A stretch of 64,000 bases of DNA. It comes from JAXGXJ01 sp040772905. GTDB taxonomy: Bacteria; Actinomycetota; Thermoleophilia; RBG-16-64-13. The stretch covers positions 62,001 through 126,000 of the forward strand of contig JAXGXJ010000010.1 in assembly GCA_040772905.1 (NCBI GenBank), read 5' to 3'. Positions within the stretch are counted from its first letter, which is position 1, and every line of letters begins with the position of its first letter. The notes beneath the pieces are model-generated. The model made no database searches and was not told where the DNA came from. It saw only the letters and a list, made by a program, of their open reading frames with translations. This document shows positions 34,428 to 42,528 of the stretch, piece after piece. Position numbers and translations under genes: made by a program.

Positions 34428-35371
34428 GGGCTGCTGGGAAGTGACGTCTGACTGACGAACCAGTGCTCAGCGCTCCCCTCAGCCAGTAACTTGGTGAGCG
34501 GCGCCACCAAGAGTCCCTCGTCGGTGAAAGCCATGGAGTAGGCCGTCCCACCGTAGTTGCGGATGGTGGCCCCCACTTCTGTATCTGCCGGGAAGACCTT
34601 CCGCACCGTGCACGAATCGTCGACGAGGACGAAGGTCTCGACGGGCACCTCGTCGCCCGGCGCCGCGCCGGATGATGCAGCGCCGATTCTCCATTCGAAC
34701 ACCTTCCCCAAATAACCGGACTCGTCAGCCGGTCCATACAGCGCCAGACCTACCAGCGCGGAGGTCCGGTATTGGGCGTCTTGGTACTCCGCGGCGATGA
34801 CGCCGCTGTGCTCGAGCCCGCGATCGTCGATGGTAAGCCGCACCGAGTTCTTGAGGCTCCCATCACCGTTCCGCTGCAGAGCCACCCGGTAGTAGGTGTC
34901 GCCGCCGAGCGCCTGCCCCTCCACGGGTTCCCCCAGAAACACAGCCGTCCCGCCGGAGACGTCCACGCGATAGACGAAGCTGCCATCTACGGTCGACGCC
35001 GTGAGTTGCAGGATGTCTTCCTCTGGGGCATACATGCTGATCATCAAGCCGGTGTCTGCGATGGGCGCGTCATCACCAAGCGCACAAACGTTGAGGATGC
35101 CGGTCCTGTCGGCCTTGATGAACACCTGGTTGTGCCCGTCGAGCATGTAGAAGTCACCCCCGGGACCGCAGGTCAGCATGTACGCGGTGAGTCCGCGCGC
35201 GTCGAAGGGAAACTCGTATGTGCCCACTAAGACTCCGGCCGGCGTGAACTCGCAGATACTCCGGGAGAGTTGGAGCAGAAGCAGGTTGCCGTTGGGCGCG
35301 ACGGCGAAATCACGTATGACAGGCAGACCATCGTGCGACGACAGGCCGAAGTCCAGGTCGGGATGGTCCAC
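34424..35371 (-). CDS. Beta-propeller-like secreted protein lacking its signal peptide
   Basis: A beta-rich protein, 315 aa from the first available start (GTG 35371): LPVIRDFAVAPNGNLLLLQL, GPGGDFYMLDGHNQVFIKAD and AYSMAFTDEGLLVAPLTKL are propeller-type strands. The frame stays open upstream for another 45 codons or so with a Ser/Pro/Ala-rich linker (SSSTADSAPPGSAIPVPTSP) but no start or signal peptide before a stop near 35550. The N-terminus seems to have been lost. It is thus a truncated, possibly nonfunctional, lipoprotein. Confidence 0.6.
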   Translation of the reverse strand: MDHPDLDFGLSSHDGLPVIRDFAVAPNGNLLLLQLSRSICEFTPAGVLVGTYEFPFDARGLTAYMLTCGPGGDFYMLDGHNQVFIKADRTGILNVCALGDDAPIADTGLMISMYAPEEDILQLTASTVDGSFVYRVDVSGGTAVFLGEPVEGQALGGDTYYRVALQRNGDGSLKNSVRLTIDDRGLEHSGVIAAEYQDAQYRTSALVGLALYGPADESGYLGKVFEWRIGAASSGAAPGDEVPVETFVLVDDSCTVRKVFPADTEVGATIRNYGGTAYSMAFTDEGLLVAPLTKLLAEGSAEHWFVSQTSLPSSP

Positions 35372-35503
35372 CCTGAGAAGCTCGTACGAGGCCGGCTCAG
35401 AGGAGCTGTCATCGGCGGGCGTCGTGGAGCCGGGGCTGGTGGGGACAGGGATCGCAGAGCCCGGCGGCGCTGAGTCAGCAGTGGATGACGACCAGGAGGC
35501 GGG

Positions 35504-35767
35504 GTGACAGTGCGTTACGTAGGCCGTGTGGTGCTACGCGAAGCAGGAGTGGGATTGATCATGGGAGTCGTACTGGGGATCGTCGGCTTTCTTCCCGTTT
35601 CGTTGATCTTCGACGATCGCATCGCCCAGGTGGTCCCCCTGAGCCTCGTAACGATCTGCACCATGGCCTCGTTCTTCGGTGCCCTGTAACCCATAGCCGC
35701 CAGACGGGTGGGTATCGATCCTGCGGTGGTGAGTGCTCCCTTCATCACCACCATGACGGAAGGGAAC
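35504..35767 (+). pseudogene. Fragment of an MgtE-type Mg2+ transporter (C-terminal membrane part)
   Basis: VGRVVLREAGVGLIMGVVLG, IVGFLPVSLIF and VPLSLVTICTMASFFGAL read as MgtE C-terminal helices. A TAA interrupts at 35687-35689. After it, in the same frame, PIAARRVGIDPAVVSAPFIT-TMT continues the family sequence (MgtE normally has GALLPI...RRLGIDPAVASAPLVTT). Everything upstream is missing. It ends where the DUF4177 gene begins. Confidence 0.7.
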
Positions 35768-35932
35768 ATGACAACACCTGATGCAGCGACACAATGGGAG
35801 TACAAGGTCGATCTGGTGGAGCTCGGCCCGTTTCGAGACCAGCGGAAGTCTCTTGAGCGCCGTCTCAACGAGTTGGGTCGCGAGGGATGGGAACTGATCA
35901 GTGGCTCCACCGAGGAGGGGTACGGCGCCTAA
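35768..35932 (+). CDS. DUF4177-like small protein
   Basis: This 54-aa protein, TQWEYKVDLVELGPFRDQRK then LERRLNELGREGWELISGST, has the DUF4177 pattern (W-E-Y-K-V ... L-N-x-L-G-x-x-G-W-E-L). ATG 35768 follows GGAAGGGAAC. It lies in the same frame as the MgtE fragment directly upstream and overlaps the convergent lipocalin gene by four bases. Confidence 0.7.
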   Translation: MTTPDAATQWEYKVDLVELGPFRDQRKSLERRLNELGREGWELISGSTEEGYGA

Positions 35933-36432
35933 ATCTCGCCGGCCGGCTGAAGCGTCCTCACGATCCTGCTCACATCGTATCCCTTGCGGGCGATGAGCGC
36001 GAGAAGCTCCTCGTACAGGACTTCGTCCATCTGGGGCGAGCGACTGAGGATCCAGAGGTATTCTCGGCTCGGGTGCCCGACCACAGCCCACTGATAGTCA
36101 TCGTCGAGCCCGATGATCCAGTAGCTCCCCCAAAACGGCCAGAAGAAGGTGACCTTGAGTCTGGCGTTGGTGACCTCGTCGACCACCCTGGCCCTGCCGC
36201 GCACCGCCCGCTTCTCTCCATCCAAGGTCTCCTTGATGCAGGTGTTGACCACTCCGATGTCGCCGTTCCTGCGCAGCGAGTACTCGGCTGTCACTCCCAC
36301 GCACCCCTTCTGGAAGCGTTGCGGTATGGTCGCGATCTCATACCACGCTCCCAGATACCTTTCGAGGTCGACGTGGGGGACCACCTCGAGCGGCTTCATA
36401 TCCGCGTCAGCTGTTCTCCCTGGTCTCCACAT
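35929..36432 (-). CDS. Lipocalin family (Blc-like) protein
   Basis: This 167-aa protein has the lipocalin motif YLGAWYEIATIPQRFQKGC and the Blc-type segments TAEYSLRRNGDIGVVNTCIK, LKVTFFWPFWGSYWIIGLDD and SREYLWILSRSPQM. Bacterial Blc proteins bind lipids in the envelope; here no signal peptide or lipobox is present, so the protein may be cytoplasmic. ATG 36432 has GGGGAG upstream; an ATG at 36399 is a shorter option. Confidence 0.9.
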   Translation of the reverse strand: MWRPGRTADADMKPLEVVPHVDLERYLGAWYEIATIPQRFQKGCVGVTAEYSLRRNGDIGVVNTCIKETLDGEKRAVRGRARVVDEVTNARLKVTFFWPFWGSYWIIGLDDDYQWAVVGHPSREYLWILSRSPQMDEVLYEELLALIARKGYDVSRIVRTLQPAGEI

Positions 36433-36532
36433 GATGCGCTCCCCGGTCTCTGTCGATCGACTAGTAGCAGGGCGAGCGGGGCACAGTCAAGCGATCAAGA
36501 CAGGGGCGCACTGGCAACGTTGTGGCGTGACG

Positions 36533-36547
36533 CAGTACTGTGTACTG
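36533..36547. promoter_or_regulatory. Short inverted repeat upstream of the heliorhodopsin gene
   Basis: CAGTAC-TGT-GTACTG is a perfect 6-bp inverted repeat about 80 bases before the heliorhodopsin start, in an otherwise featureless intergenic stretch. It could be a regulator site. Confidence 0.35.
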
Positions 36548-36625
36548 AGTAAGGCCTGCTAAGCAAAGTCTGATCAGCCACAAGGGCACCCTGGCGGAGG
36601 CCGAGTGAGCATGGAGGTGAGGGTG

Positions 36626-37636
36626 ATGGTCGCTTCGAACGCGGATGAACGCATGACCGACGCCGCACGGGATCTCGAGCCGCGTCTCCGCAATCTGCGC
36701 TGGTGGAACATCATCGTAGGACTGGTGCTCGCCGTCCAGGCGATCGTCATCGCCGCCCTGCAGAACGGCTTCTCCATCCCCGTGGTGGCCACCTGGCTCA
36801 ACGGGCCTCCCGGCACCGTGCCCGAAATCGAGAAACTCGGCGACTTCCAACTGGGCTGGGGAGTGTTCGCCTTTATGCTCCTGTCGGGGCTCGCGCTGCT
36901 GCTGGTCGCCTCGCCGGGCATCTTCGACTGGTACAAGCGCAACCTGGTGAGGAATCGCAACTACGCCCGGTGGATCGAATATTCCATCACCGCCTCGCTG
37001 ATGATCATACTCATCACCATGATCTGCGGCGCTGTGGATCTGGCGGCCATCCTCACGGTCTTCGGCATCAACGCCTGCATGATCCTGTTCGGTCTCCTCA
37101 TGGAGAAATACGAGCAGCCGGGCAAGCCCAGTTGGCTGGCCTATCTCTTCGGCTGCTTCGCCGGCATCGTCCCTTGGATCGTGGTGCTGATCTATGTGTG
37201 GAGTCCGGGGTTCGGCAACCGTGAGGCTCCGGGCTTCGTATACGGCATCATCGTCTCGCTGTTCGTCCTCTTCAACACCTTCTCGGTGAACATGGTGCTG
37301 CAGTACAAGAGGGTGGGGCCCTGGAGGGACTACCTTTTTGGAGAGAAGGTCTACATCATCCTCAGCCTGACGGCGAAGGCGCTGCTTGCCTGGCAGGTGT
37401 TCGGCGCCGTCCTGACCGGCGCCGGCAGCCGACGGGTCGGGGCCCCGCTCGCGCGCCGCGAGCGGGGCCCCGACCTTCCTGTCTCTAGGCCGTGTCCTCG
37501 CCTGCAGCCCCTTCCGCTTCTTGCGCATCCTTCAGCCGATTCTCGAGCTCTTCCAACTCCTCCCACATGCCGGGCGGGACCGAGTGGGCCGGCCATCGTG
37601 CCTCAAGCTCGGCGATCTGCTGTTCGATCTGCTTGA
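36626..37636 (+). CDS. Heliorhodopsin (stop codon apparently lost, C-terminal read-through tail)
   Basis: Seven membrane helices are readable. The protein has RLRNLRWWNIIVGLVLAVQA, RNYARWIEYSITASLMI, FGINACMILFGLLMEKYEQP, LQYKRVGPWRDYLFGEKVYI and SLTAKALLAWQVFG, the heliorhodopsin signature set. Lys251 in the last helix is the retinal Schiff-base residue and Glu118 in WIEYS the likely counterion. The start at 36626 has GGAGGTG seven bases upstream. The natural end should fall near residue 267; instead the frame runs on for about 70 residues, through a strong terminator and antisense to a small gene, which suggests a lost stop or an assembly slip. Heliorhodopsins are photoreceptors of uncertain output. 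Confidence 0.93.
   Translation: MVASNADERMTDAARDLEPRLRNLRWWNIIVGLVLAVQAIVIAALQNGFSIPVVATWLNGPPGTVPEIEKLGDFQLGWGVFAFMLLSGLALLLVASPGIFDWYKRNLVRNRNYARWIEYSITASLMIILITMICGAVDLAAILTVFGINACMILFGLLMEKYEQPGKPSWLAYLFGCFAGIVPWIVVLIYVWSPGFGNREAPGFVYGIIVSLFVLFNTFSVNMVLQYKRVGPWRDYLFGEKVYIILSLTAKALLAWQVFGAVLTGAGSRRVGAPLARRERGPDLPVSRPCPRLQPLPLLAHPSADSRALPTPPTCRAGPSGPAIVPQARRSAVRSA
37436..37474 (+). terminator. Strong hairpin, terminator of heliorhodopsin gene
   Basis: An 18-bp perfect stem (GTCGGGGCCCCGCTCGCG and its complement) with a 3-base loop is followed by CTTCCTGTCTCT. It falls inside the read-through part of the heliorhodopsin frame and downstream of the converging small gene, so it may serve both strands. 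Confidence 0.8.
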
Positions 37637-37652
37637 CTTCGTCAGCTCCCAT
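37485..37652 (-). CDS. Small coiled-coil protein (55 aa)
   Basis: The short frame encodes MGADEVKQIEQQIAELEARW, then PAHSVPPGMWEELEELENRL and a short acidic tail. It is a clearly patterned, helix-rich sequence with a Pro-rich turn. GGAAGG lies about ten bases before the ATG. No family is recognised, but composition, length and codon use look genuine. It is convergent with the heliorhodopsin gene. Confidence 0.65.
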   Translation of the reverse strand: MGADEVKQIEQQIAELEARWPAHSVPPGMWEELEELENRLKDAQEAEGAAGEDTA

Positions 37653-37704
37653 GATGAGGAACCTTCCCGCTTGGTGAGGACCTCTGTTCTGTGTCTCAAC
37701 GCTC

Positions 37705-38307
37705 TCAGTGCCTCAACATGGCTAGGGCGCACAGCATGGCCACCGACCACAGCATGTCCGCAGGCAGGTGGAGCTCGCATGTATCGTCGAACAGCAGGGA
37801 GCAGCGCGCCGGGAACTCGTCATCCTCCTGCCACAAGATGAGTGTCACCGGCACGCGGGGGAGCGGTGACAACTCCGCAGCCACATCGCCGAAGGACTGC
37901 GGCCGTCCGCCGAAGCGTTCGGCCTGGGTTGCGAAACCAACCGGGTCCCGAGAGAACCGGGCTGCGATCCTATCAATAGGCAGCAGGTGCGAACCCTGGG
38001 CATAGAACTGTCCCGTCTTGAGTTCCTCGGGCTTCAGCAGCCGGCCGGATACAGGGATCTTCTGGGCCCCAAGCAGGTAGTGCAGGATGGAGAGCCGGGA
38101 GAAATAGGCGTTCTTGGTGAGAGTGAGCTCGGACTCTTCGCATGACCCCGTCATGGCCCGTGCGACCGGATCCACCGCGATGGAGGAGCCGAACACGGGG
38201 ACCTGATACCCGCCGCCTTCCGCGGAGAACCCCACGGCCGCTCTCTCACAGACCTCCTGCGGATCGCGGGCCGCCAACAGCTCCCAGGCTTGCGCTTCAC
38301 CCAGCAT
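37705..38307 (-). CDS. DUF3786 family protein
   Basis: This 200-aa protein has WELLAARDPQEVCERAAVGF, GYQVPVFGSSIAVDPVARAM and HYLLGAQKIPVSGRLLKPEE, the DUF3786 pattern seen in many anaerobes, often beside corrinoid or acetyl-CoA genes. Start at ATG 38307, with GGGGGG upstream; an earlier ATG at 38361 gives an Arg-rich leader. Function is unknown, and the neighbours give no clue. Confidence 0.75.
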   Translation of the reverse strand: MLGEAQAWELLAARDPQEVCERAAVGFSAEGGGYQVPVFGSSIAVDPVARAMTGSCEESELTLTKNAYFSRLSILHYLLGAQKIPVSGRLLKPEELKTGQFYAQGSHLLPIDRIAARFSRDPVGFATQAERFGGRPQSFGDVAAELSPLPRVPVTLILWQEDDEFPARCSLLFDDTCELHLPADMLWSVAMLCALAMLRH

Positions 38308-38379
38308 CAGGACCCCCCATCGTCTCCGCGACCGGAAGCGCCGCATGACGCGCTCCATCATAGCGGAGGGCGGGGCGGT

Positions 38380-39126
38380 TCAACGCCACAGCTCGTCGGG
38401 CGGCGCAATCGATCGGGGTTCGCTGTTTGCCGATACCGACGCGATCTCGAAGGCGAGCGAAGGCTTCGTCTCGGTGAACCTGCGTCGCAGCTCGATGCGC
38501 GACCAGTCGTCCGGAGCGATCATCACATGCCAGCTGAGATGCATCTCCCATTCATCTGAGAAGAAGAGGTAGTGGGATACCACGAGCCACACCGGGCTCA
38601 CCATGGTGCCCTGCCACTGGGTCTCGGGAGTGATGCCCGATCCAAGCTGTTGCGTAGCCAGCCAAGTAGTGAAGCGGTCCCGCAGTTCCGCGGCGTAGGC
38701 GGCACGATCGTCCTCCCCCTCGGCCACGGCGAACGCTACGGCTTGCTCGCGAACCTCTCCGCCACGGGTCCCGCGAAACGTGACCTCCACCATCCGGCCC
38801 ACATGCTCTGAGGACGGTGCCACCCAGATCTCGCCCACCTGCCCGGCCACTATCGACTGCGAGACGACGGTCACCTGCGCCCCGGATGCGACGGCCGAAA
38901 GGGCCACCGGTGCGTCGCTCTCGGCTCCGTCCTCCTCCGCGACTGTCAGCAGGAACACACACTGCTGTCCGGGGATGGAATCTCCTCGCAGGCTTTGGGG
39001 GACGACAGTCAGGGTGAACGGACCCGGATCGGCGCAGGAGACACCGATAAGGCCCGCGCATGCGGCGACAACGATCACACATGCCGCAAGGGCCAAAGCC
39101 CTTCCAGGACACGACCTGAGCCTCAT
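38380..39126 (-). CDS. Secreted hypothetical protein
   Basis: This 248-aa protein has an N-terminal signal (ALALAACVIVVAACAGLIGV) with a possible lipobox or signal-peptidase cut. A beta-sandwich-like region (FTLTVVPQSLRGDSIPGQQC, VFLLTVAEEDGAESDAPVAL) precedes a C-terminal part with an Ile/Trp-rich stretch (SHYLFFSDEWEMHLSWHVMI). No family recognised. GGGAGAGGGTGCG precedes the ATG. Downstream it ends 72 bases before the DUF3786 gene start, so the two may share a transcript. Confidence 0.7.
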   Translation of the reverse strand: MRLRSCPGRALALAACVIVVAACAGLIGVSCADPGPFTLTVVPQSLRGDSIPGQQCVFLLTVAEEDGAESDAPVALSAVASGAQVTVVSQSIVAGQVGEIWVAPSSEHVGRMVEVTFRGTRGGEVREQAVAFAVAEGEDDRAAYAAELRDRFTTWLATQQLGSGITPETQWQGTMVSPVWLVVSHYLFFSDEWEMHLSWHVMIAPDDWSRIELRRRFTETKPSLAFEIASVSANSEPRSIAPPDELWR

Positions 39127-39232
39127 CGCACCCTCTCCCGGAAAGTGGCCGGGGAACGCTTATATTTTCAGTATATACCCGGGTGCACGCGCCGGTGTTT
39201 TGCGCGCGCCTGCGCACGGGAATGTGGCTGTC

Positions 39233-40222
39233 ATGAAAAGACCGAGTAGACGCCGCACCATCATCTATACCGTCGTGGCCTTCGTGCTGCTGGTCATCCT
39301 GGTGGGACCGTTCCTCGTGCCCGTCCGGCCCCTGGATGACACCGTTCCGCCCCGCCAGCTGGCCGATGCCGACAGCCGTTTCATCTCCCTGGGCGACGAG
39401 CTGGGCACCGCCAGACTCGACGTCCACTACAAGGATGCCGGCACAGGCGATCCCGGGATCGTGCTGCTACACGGATTCGGGGGCAGCACCTTCTCCTGGC
39501 GGAACGTCACGCCCGCTCTCTCCGCCGACCATCGGGTGGTCGCCTTCGATCGCCCCGGGTTCGGGCTGACCACCCGGCCCCTTCCCGGGGAATGGAGCAG
39601 CGACAACCCATATTCCGCCGAGGGCCAGGTGCGATCGACCCTGGCACTCATGGACCGGCTCGGTTTGGACGAGGCCGTGCTGGTGGGTCACTCGGCCGGC
39701 GGCGCGGTCGCGCTGGCGACCGCGCTGGCCCATCCGGAGCGGGTCAGGGCTCTGGTGTTGGTGGCTCCTGCCGTGTACGGTGGCGGACCTCCCTCGTGGG
39801 TCAAGCCGCTTCTTCGCATCCCCCAGATCCGACGGCTGGGACCGCTCGTCACCCGTCGTCTGGTGGGCTCGCTGGAATCGATTCTTGAACGCTCGTACGC
39901 CGACCCTTCACTCATTACAGCCGAGGTGCGCGAGGGCTACAAGCAGCCTCTGCGGGCCGATGACTGGGACCGCGGCCTCTGGGAGCTCACACTGGCGACC
40001 GGTCGCACCGATCTGGCCGACCGCCTGGCAGACGTGGCGGTCCCCACCCTGGTGATCACCGGCGACTCCGACCAGATCGTCCCGCCCGAAGACAGTGAGC
40101 TGGTGGCTGCCACCATCCCCGGTGCCGGGTGGGCGGTCATCTCGGGTGCCGGCCACCTGGTCATGGAAGAACGACCCGCCGACTTCCTGCAGCACCTCCT
40201 CACCTTCTTGATGGGGCTTTGA
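39233..40222 (+). CDS. Membrane-anchored alpha/beta hydrolase
   Basis: This 329-aa protein begins with a membrane anchor (IIYTVVAFVLLVILVGPFLV). The alpha/beta hydrolase shows the oxyanion motif LLHGFGGSTFSWRN, the nucleophile GHSAGG, the acid in ITGDSDQIVP and the catalytic His in SGAGHLVMEERP. The fold is that of lipases, epoxide hydrolases and C-C hydrolases; with Ser as nucleophile, esterase activity is most likely. It is divergent from the secreted protein, with an AT-rich promoter region (TATATTTTCAGTATATA) between. Confidence 0.85.
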   Translation: MKRPSRRRTIIYTVVAFVLLVILVGPFLVPVRPLDDTVPPRQLADADSRFISLGDELGTARLDVHYKDAGTGDPGIVLLHGFGGSTFSWRNVTPALSADHRVVAFDRPGFGLTTRPLPGEWSSDNPYSAEGQVRSTLALMDRLGLDEAVLVGHSAGGAVALATALAHPERVRALVLVAPAVYGGGPPSWVKPLLRIPQIRRLGPLVTRRLVGSLESILERSYADPSLITAEVREGYKQPLRADDWDRGLWELTLATGRTDLADRLADVAVPTLVITGDSDQIVPPEDSELVAATIPGAGWAVISGAGHLVMEERPADFLQHLLTFLMGL

Positions 40223-40270
40223 GCCACCCGGGCTTCGGGCGCGGGCTGGGGAGGCAACCCGGATCGGGCA

Positions 40271-41938
40271 TCAGTCAGACCCGCGCCGCCTCTTTCTCAG
40301 GGTGCTCCGCACACCCAAGGCGAACAGCGCGCCGACCACCACCAGGACGACGGAGAACACATACGTGGTGCGCATGGCCCGCGCGAACTCGCCCAGTATG
40401 AAGTCCATGCTGAAAAGGTCCTTGAAGAAGTCGGTCACCTGCGCCGCCACCGACTCCGGCAGTTGTCCCAGCATAGACGTGATGGTGTCGGGCATGACCC
40501 CCGTCAGCCCCCCGGCGGCCCCCGCATGACCTATATCGATGGCCGACGAACCCACGGCCTCCAGGATCTGCTCCTTGGCACCGGCCGGCAGAGGGAAGGG
40601 GGCGCCGTCCAGTTTGGCGGCGATCCCATCCTGGACATAGGCCGCCGCCCGGTTCTGCAGCACGGCACCCATCACGGCGATGCCCAACACCGCCCCTATC
40701 TGGCGCACGCTCGAGAGCACTCCCGAGGCCTGGCCAGCCCGTTCAGGAGGTACCGCTCCCATCACCGCCGAGGTGCTGGACGGCATCACCATGCCGATCC
40801 CGAAGCCCGAGATCATGAAGGGAAGCACGAAATCCGGCCATGAACCGTCGGTCACCATCACCCGTCGGGTGAGATAGAAGCCCACCGCGATAATCAACAT
40901 CCCCCAGAACATCAGCCACTTGGCCCCTATGCGGTCGGACAGCATCCCCGAGATAGGCGACGATACGATGACGATGGCAGCCAACGGGGTCATGACCAGA
41001 CCGGCCTTGATGGCGCTGTAGCCGAGGATAGCCTGCAGGAACACAGGCAGAAGGAAGAACACGCCCATCATACCGAACTGGAGGATGAGTCCCAGGCCGT
41101 TGATCAGGCTGAACGTGCGGTTCTTGAACAAGCCCAGGTCCATGAGTGGTTGGATCTGGCGTCGCTGGATGATGACGAACACCGCCAATCCCACGACGGT
41201 CGCCGCGAACAAGCCCAGGATGAGACCCGACGTCCACCCATAGCTCTGCCCCTCTATGAGGGCGAAGGTGAGCGCGAACAGCGATGCCGTGAGCACGGCG
41301 ACACCCGGATAATCCATCTGTTTGACCGAGGTCGGATCGGTCGATTCGGGGATGTACTTGAGGGTCATCGCAAGCAAGATGATCCCCACGGGCACGTTGA
41401 TGAAGAAGATCCACCGCCAGGAGGCCCCCTCAACCAGAAGGCCGCCCAAACTCGGCCCCAAGGCCAGGGAGAATCCGCTCACCGCCCCCCAGAAGCCCAT
41501 GGCCTTGCCGCGCTCCTGAGAGGAGAAGACGTTGGTGATGATGGAGAGCGTGTTGGGCATCATCATGGCTCCGCCCATCCCCTGCACGGCCCGGAACCCG
41601 ATCAGCCAGCCGATGCCCGGAGCCAGTCCACACGCGAGTGAGGCCAGCGTGAACACGCACAACCCCGCCATGAACACCAACCTGCGTCCGTACAGATCGC
41701 CCAGCCGGCTCGTGGTGATCAGCAACACCGCGAAGGCGAGCAGGTACGAATTCATCACCCACTCGACCTCGGAGAAGCCGGTCTCGAACGCCGTGAGGAT
41801 GCTGGGGATGGCGATGTTGACGATGGTGCCGTCCAGCAACATCATGAACACCCCTACGCAGAGGATCGCGAGCACGCCCCAGCGTCGCCTGCTGTGCCTG
41901 ATGTCCACGCCGCCGCCCGCTGCTGTGCCGCTCGTCAC
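40271..41938 (-). CDS. MFS multidrug exporter, DHA2 (EmrB/QacA) family
   Basis: This 555-aa protein with 14 predicted helices has the DHA2 motifs LDGTIVNIAIPSI, SRLGDLYGRRLVFMAGL and GFRAVQGMGGAMMMPNTLSI. It starts at GTG 41938 and is four bases downstream of a MarR-type regulator, on the same strand, so the pair forms a regulated efflux unit. The substrate is not predictable. Confidence 0.9.
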   Translation of the reverse strand: MTSGTAAGGGVDIRHSRRRWGVLAILCVGVFMMLLDGTIVNIAIPSILTAFETGFSEVEWVMNSYLLAFAVLLITTSRLGDLYGRRLVFMAGLCVFTLASLACGLAPGIGWLIGFRAVQGMGGAMMMPNTLSIITNVFSSQERGKAMGFWGAVSGFSLALGPSLGGLLVEGASWRWIFFINVPVGIILLAMTLKYIPESTDPTSVKQMDYPGVAVLTASLFALTFALIEGQSYGWTSGLILGLFAATVVGLAVFVIIQRRQIQPLMDLGLFKNRTFSLINGLGLILQFGMMGVFFLLPVFLQAILGYSAIKAGLVMTPLAAIVIVSSPISGMLSDRIGAKWLMFWGMLIIAVGFYLTRRVMVTDGSWPDFVLPFMISGFGIGMVMPSSTSAVMGAVPPERAGQASGVLSSVRQIGAVLGIAVMGAVLQNRAAAYVQDGIAAKLDGAPFPLPAGAKEQILEAVGSSAIDIGHAGAAGGLTGVMPDTITSMLGQLPESVAAQVTDFFKDLFSMDFILGEFARAMRTTYVFSVVLVVVGALFALGVRSTLRKRRRGSD

Positions 41939-41942
41939 GAGA

Positions 41943-42404
41943 TCATCCCTGCCTTCCCGCCAGTCTCTCCAGGCCCTCGAGGAAATGTGCGCAGGCCTGG
42001 TCGTCCATGCCGGCGAGGGCGGCCTCCACTTCGCGCCGCCAGCCCGCCAGCACCCGGTCGGCCAGATCCTGCGCCGTGGGACTCAGACCCACACGCACCA
42101 CACGGCGATCCTTCGGATCGCGCGATCGCACCACCAACCCAGCGGCGAAGAGCGGCTTGATGAGACCGGTGGCCGACGCGGTGCTGATACGCATCCCCTC
42201 AGCCAACTCGCCCATGGTCTGCGGCCCGTACTGCACCAAGTGGACCAGCGTGCGGACCTGAGCGGTGGATATGGGCGTGTCGTCCGTACCCCCGACGCGA
42301 CCGTGGCGGACGGCCGCATGGACGCCTGCGTCCCGGTTCAGGCTCTTCGCCAGATCGGGAAGGACTTTGATCACCTCGCGGATGATCCTCTCGCGCTCTT
42401 CCAC
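41943..42404 (-). CDS. MarR-family transcriptional regulator
   Basis: This roughly 153-aa wHTH protein has ISTAQVRTLVHLVQYGPQTM, GELAEGMRISTASATGLIKP and the wing RSRDPKDRRVVRVGLS. The start is uncertain: GTG 42404 has GGGAG eight bases upstream, and GTG 42410 and TTG 42419 are also in frame. It lies directly upstream of the DHA2 exporter and likely represses it in response to substrates. The short upstream region holds AT-rich sequence (TTTCCAAAATATTAGGATA) suitable for its operator. Confidence 0.85.
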   Translation of the reverse strand: MEERERIIREVIKVLPDLAKSLNRDAGVHAAVRHGRVGGTDDTPISTAQVRTLVHLVQYGPQTMGELAEGMRISTASATGLIKPLFAAGLVVRSRDPKDRRVVRVGLSPTAQDLADRVLAGWRREVEAALAGMDDQACAHFLEGLERLAGRQG

Positions 42405-42515
42405 AGCCACCGCTCCCAAGCCTGCTACACGATCTCGCCCGATCCGCTTAGGTTTCCAAAATATTAGGATACCGAAGTAAGTGCGTCAAGCGGGCCACAG
42501 CCGCGGCGGCCTCGC

Positions 42516-42521
42516 TATAAT
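42516..42521 (+). promoter_or_regulatory. Sigma-70 -10 element, possibly of a leaderless mRNA
   Basis: A perfect TATAAT lies eight bases before the ATG at 42529. Transcription starting six to eight bases downstream would begin at or next to that ATG, giving a leaderless patatin transcript. No strong -35 is visible (GTCAAG lies too far upstream). Confidence 0.5.
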
Positions 42522-42528
42522 GCAGAGC

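Noticed and set aside
36461..37528. A minus-strand open frame of 355 codons opposite heliorhodopsin
   Set aside because: It is His/Asp/Arg-rich noise with no fold, while the plus strand encodes an unmistakable heliorhodopsin.
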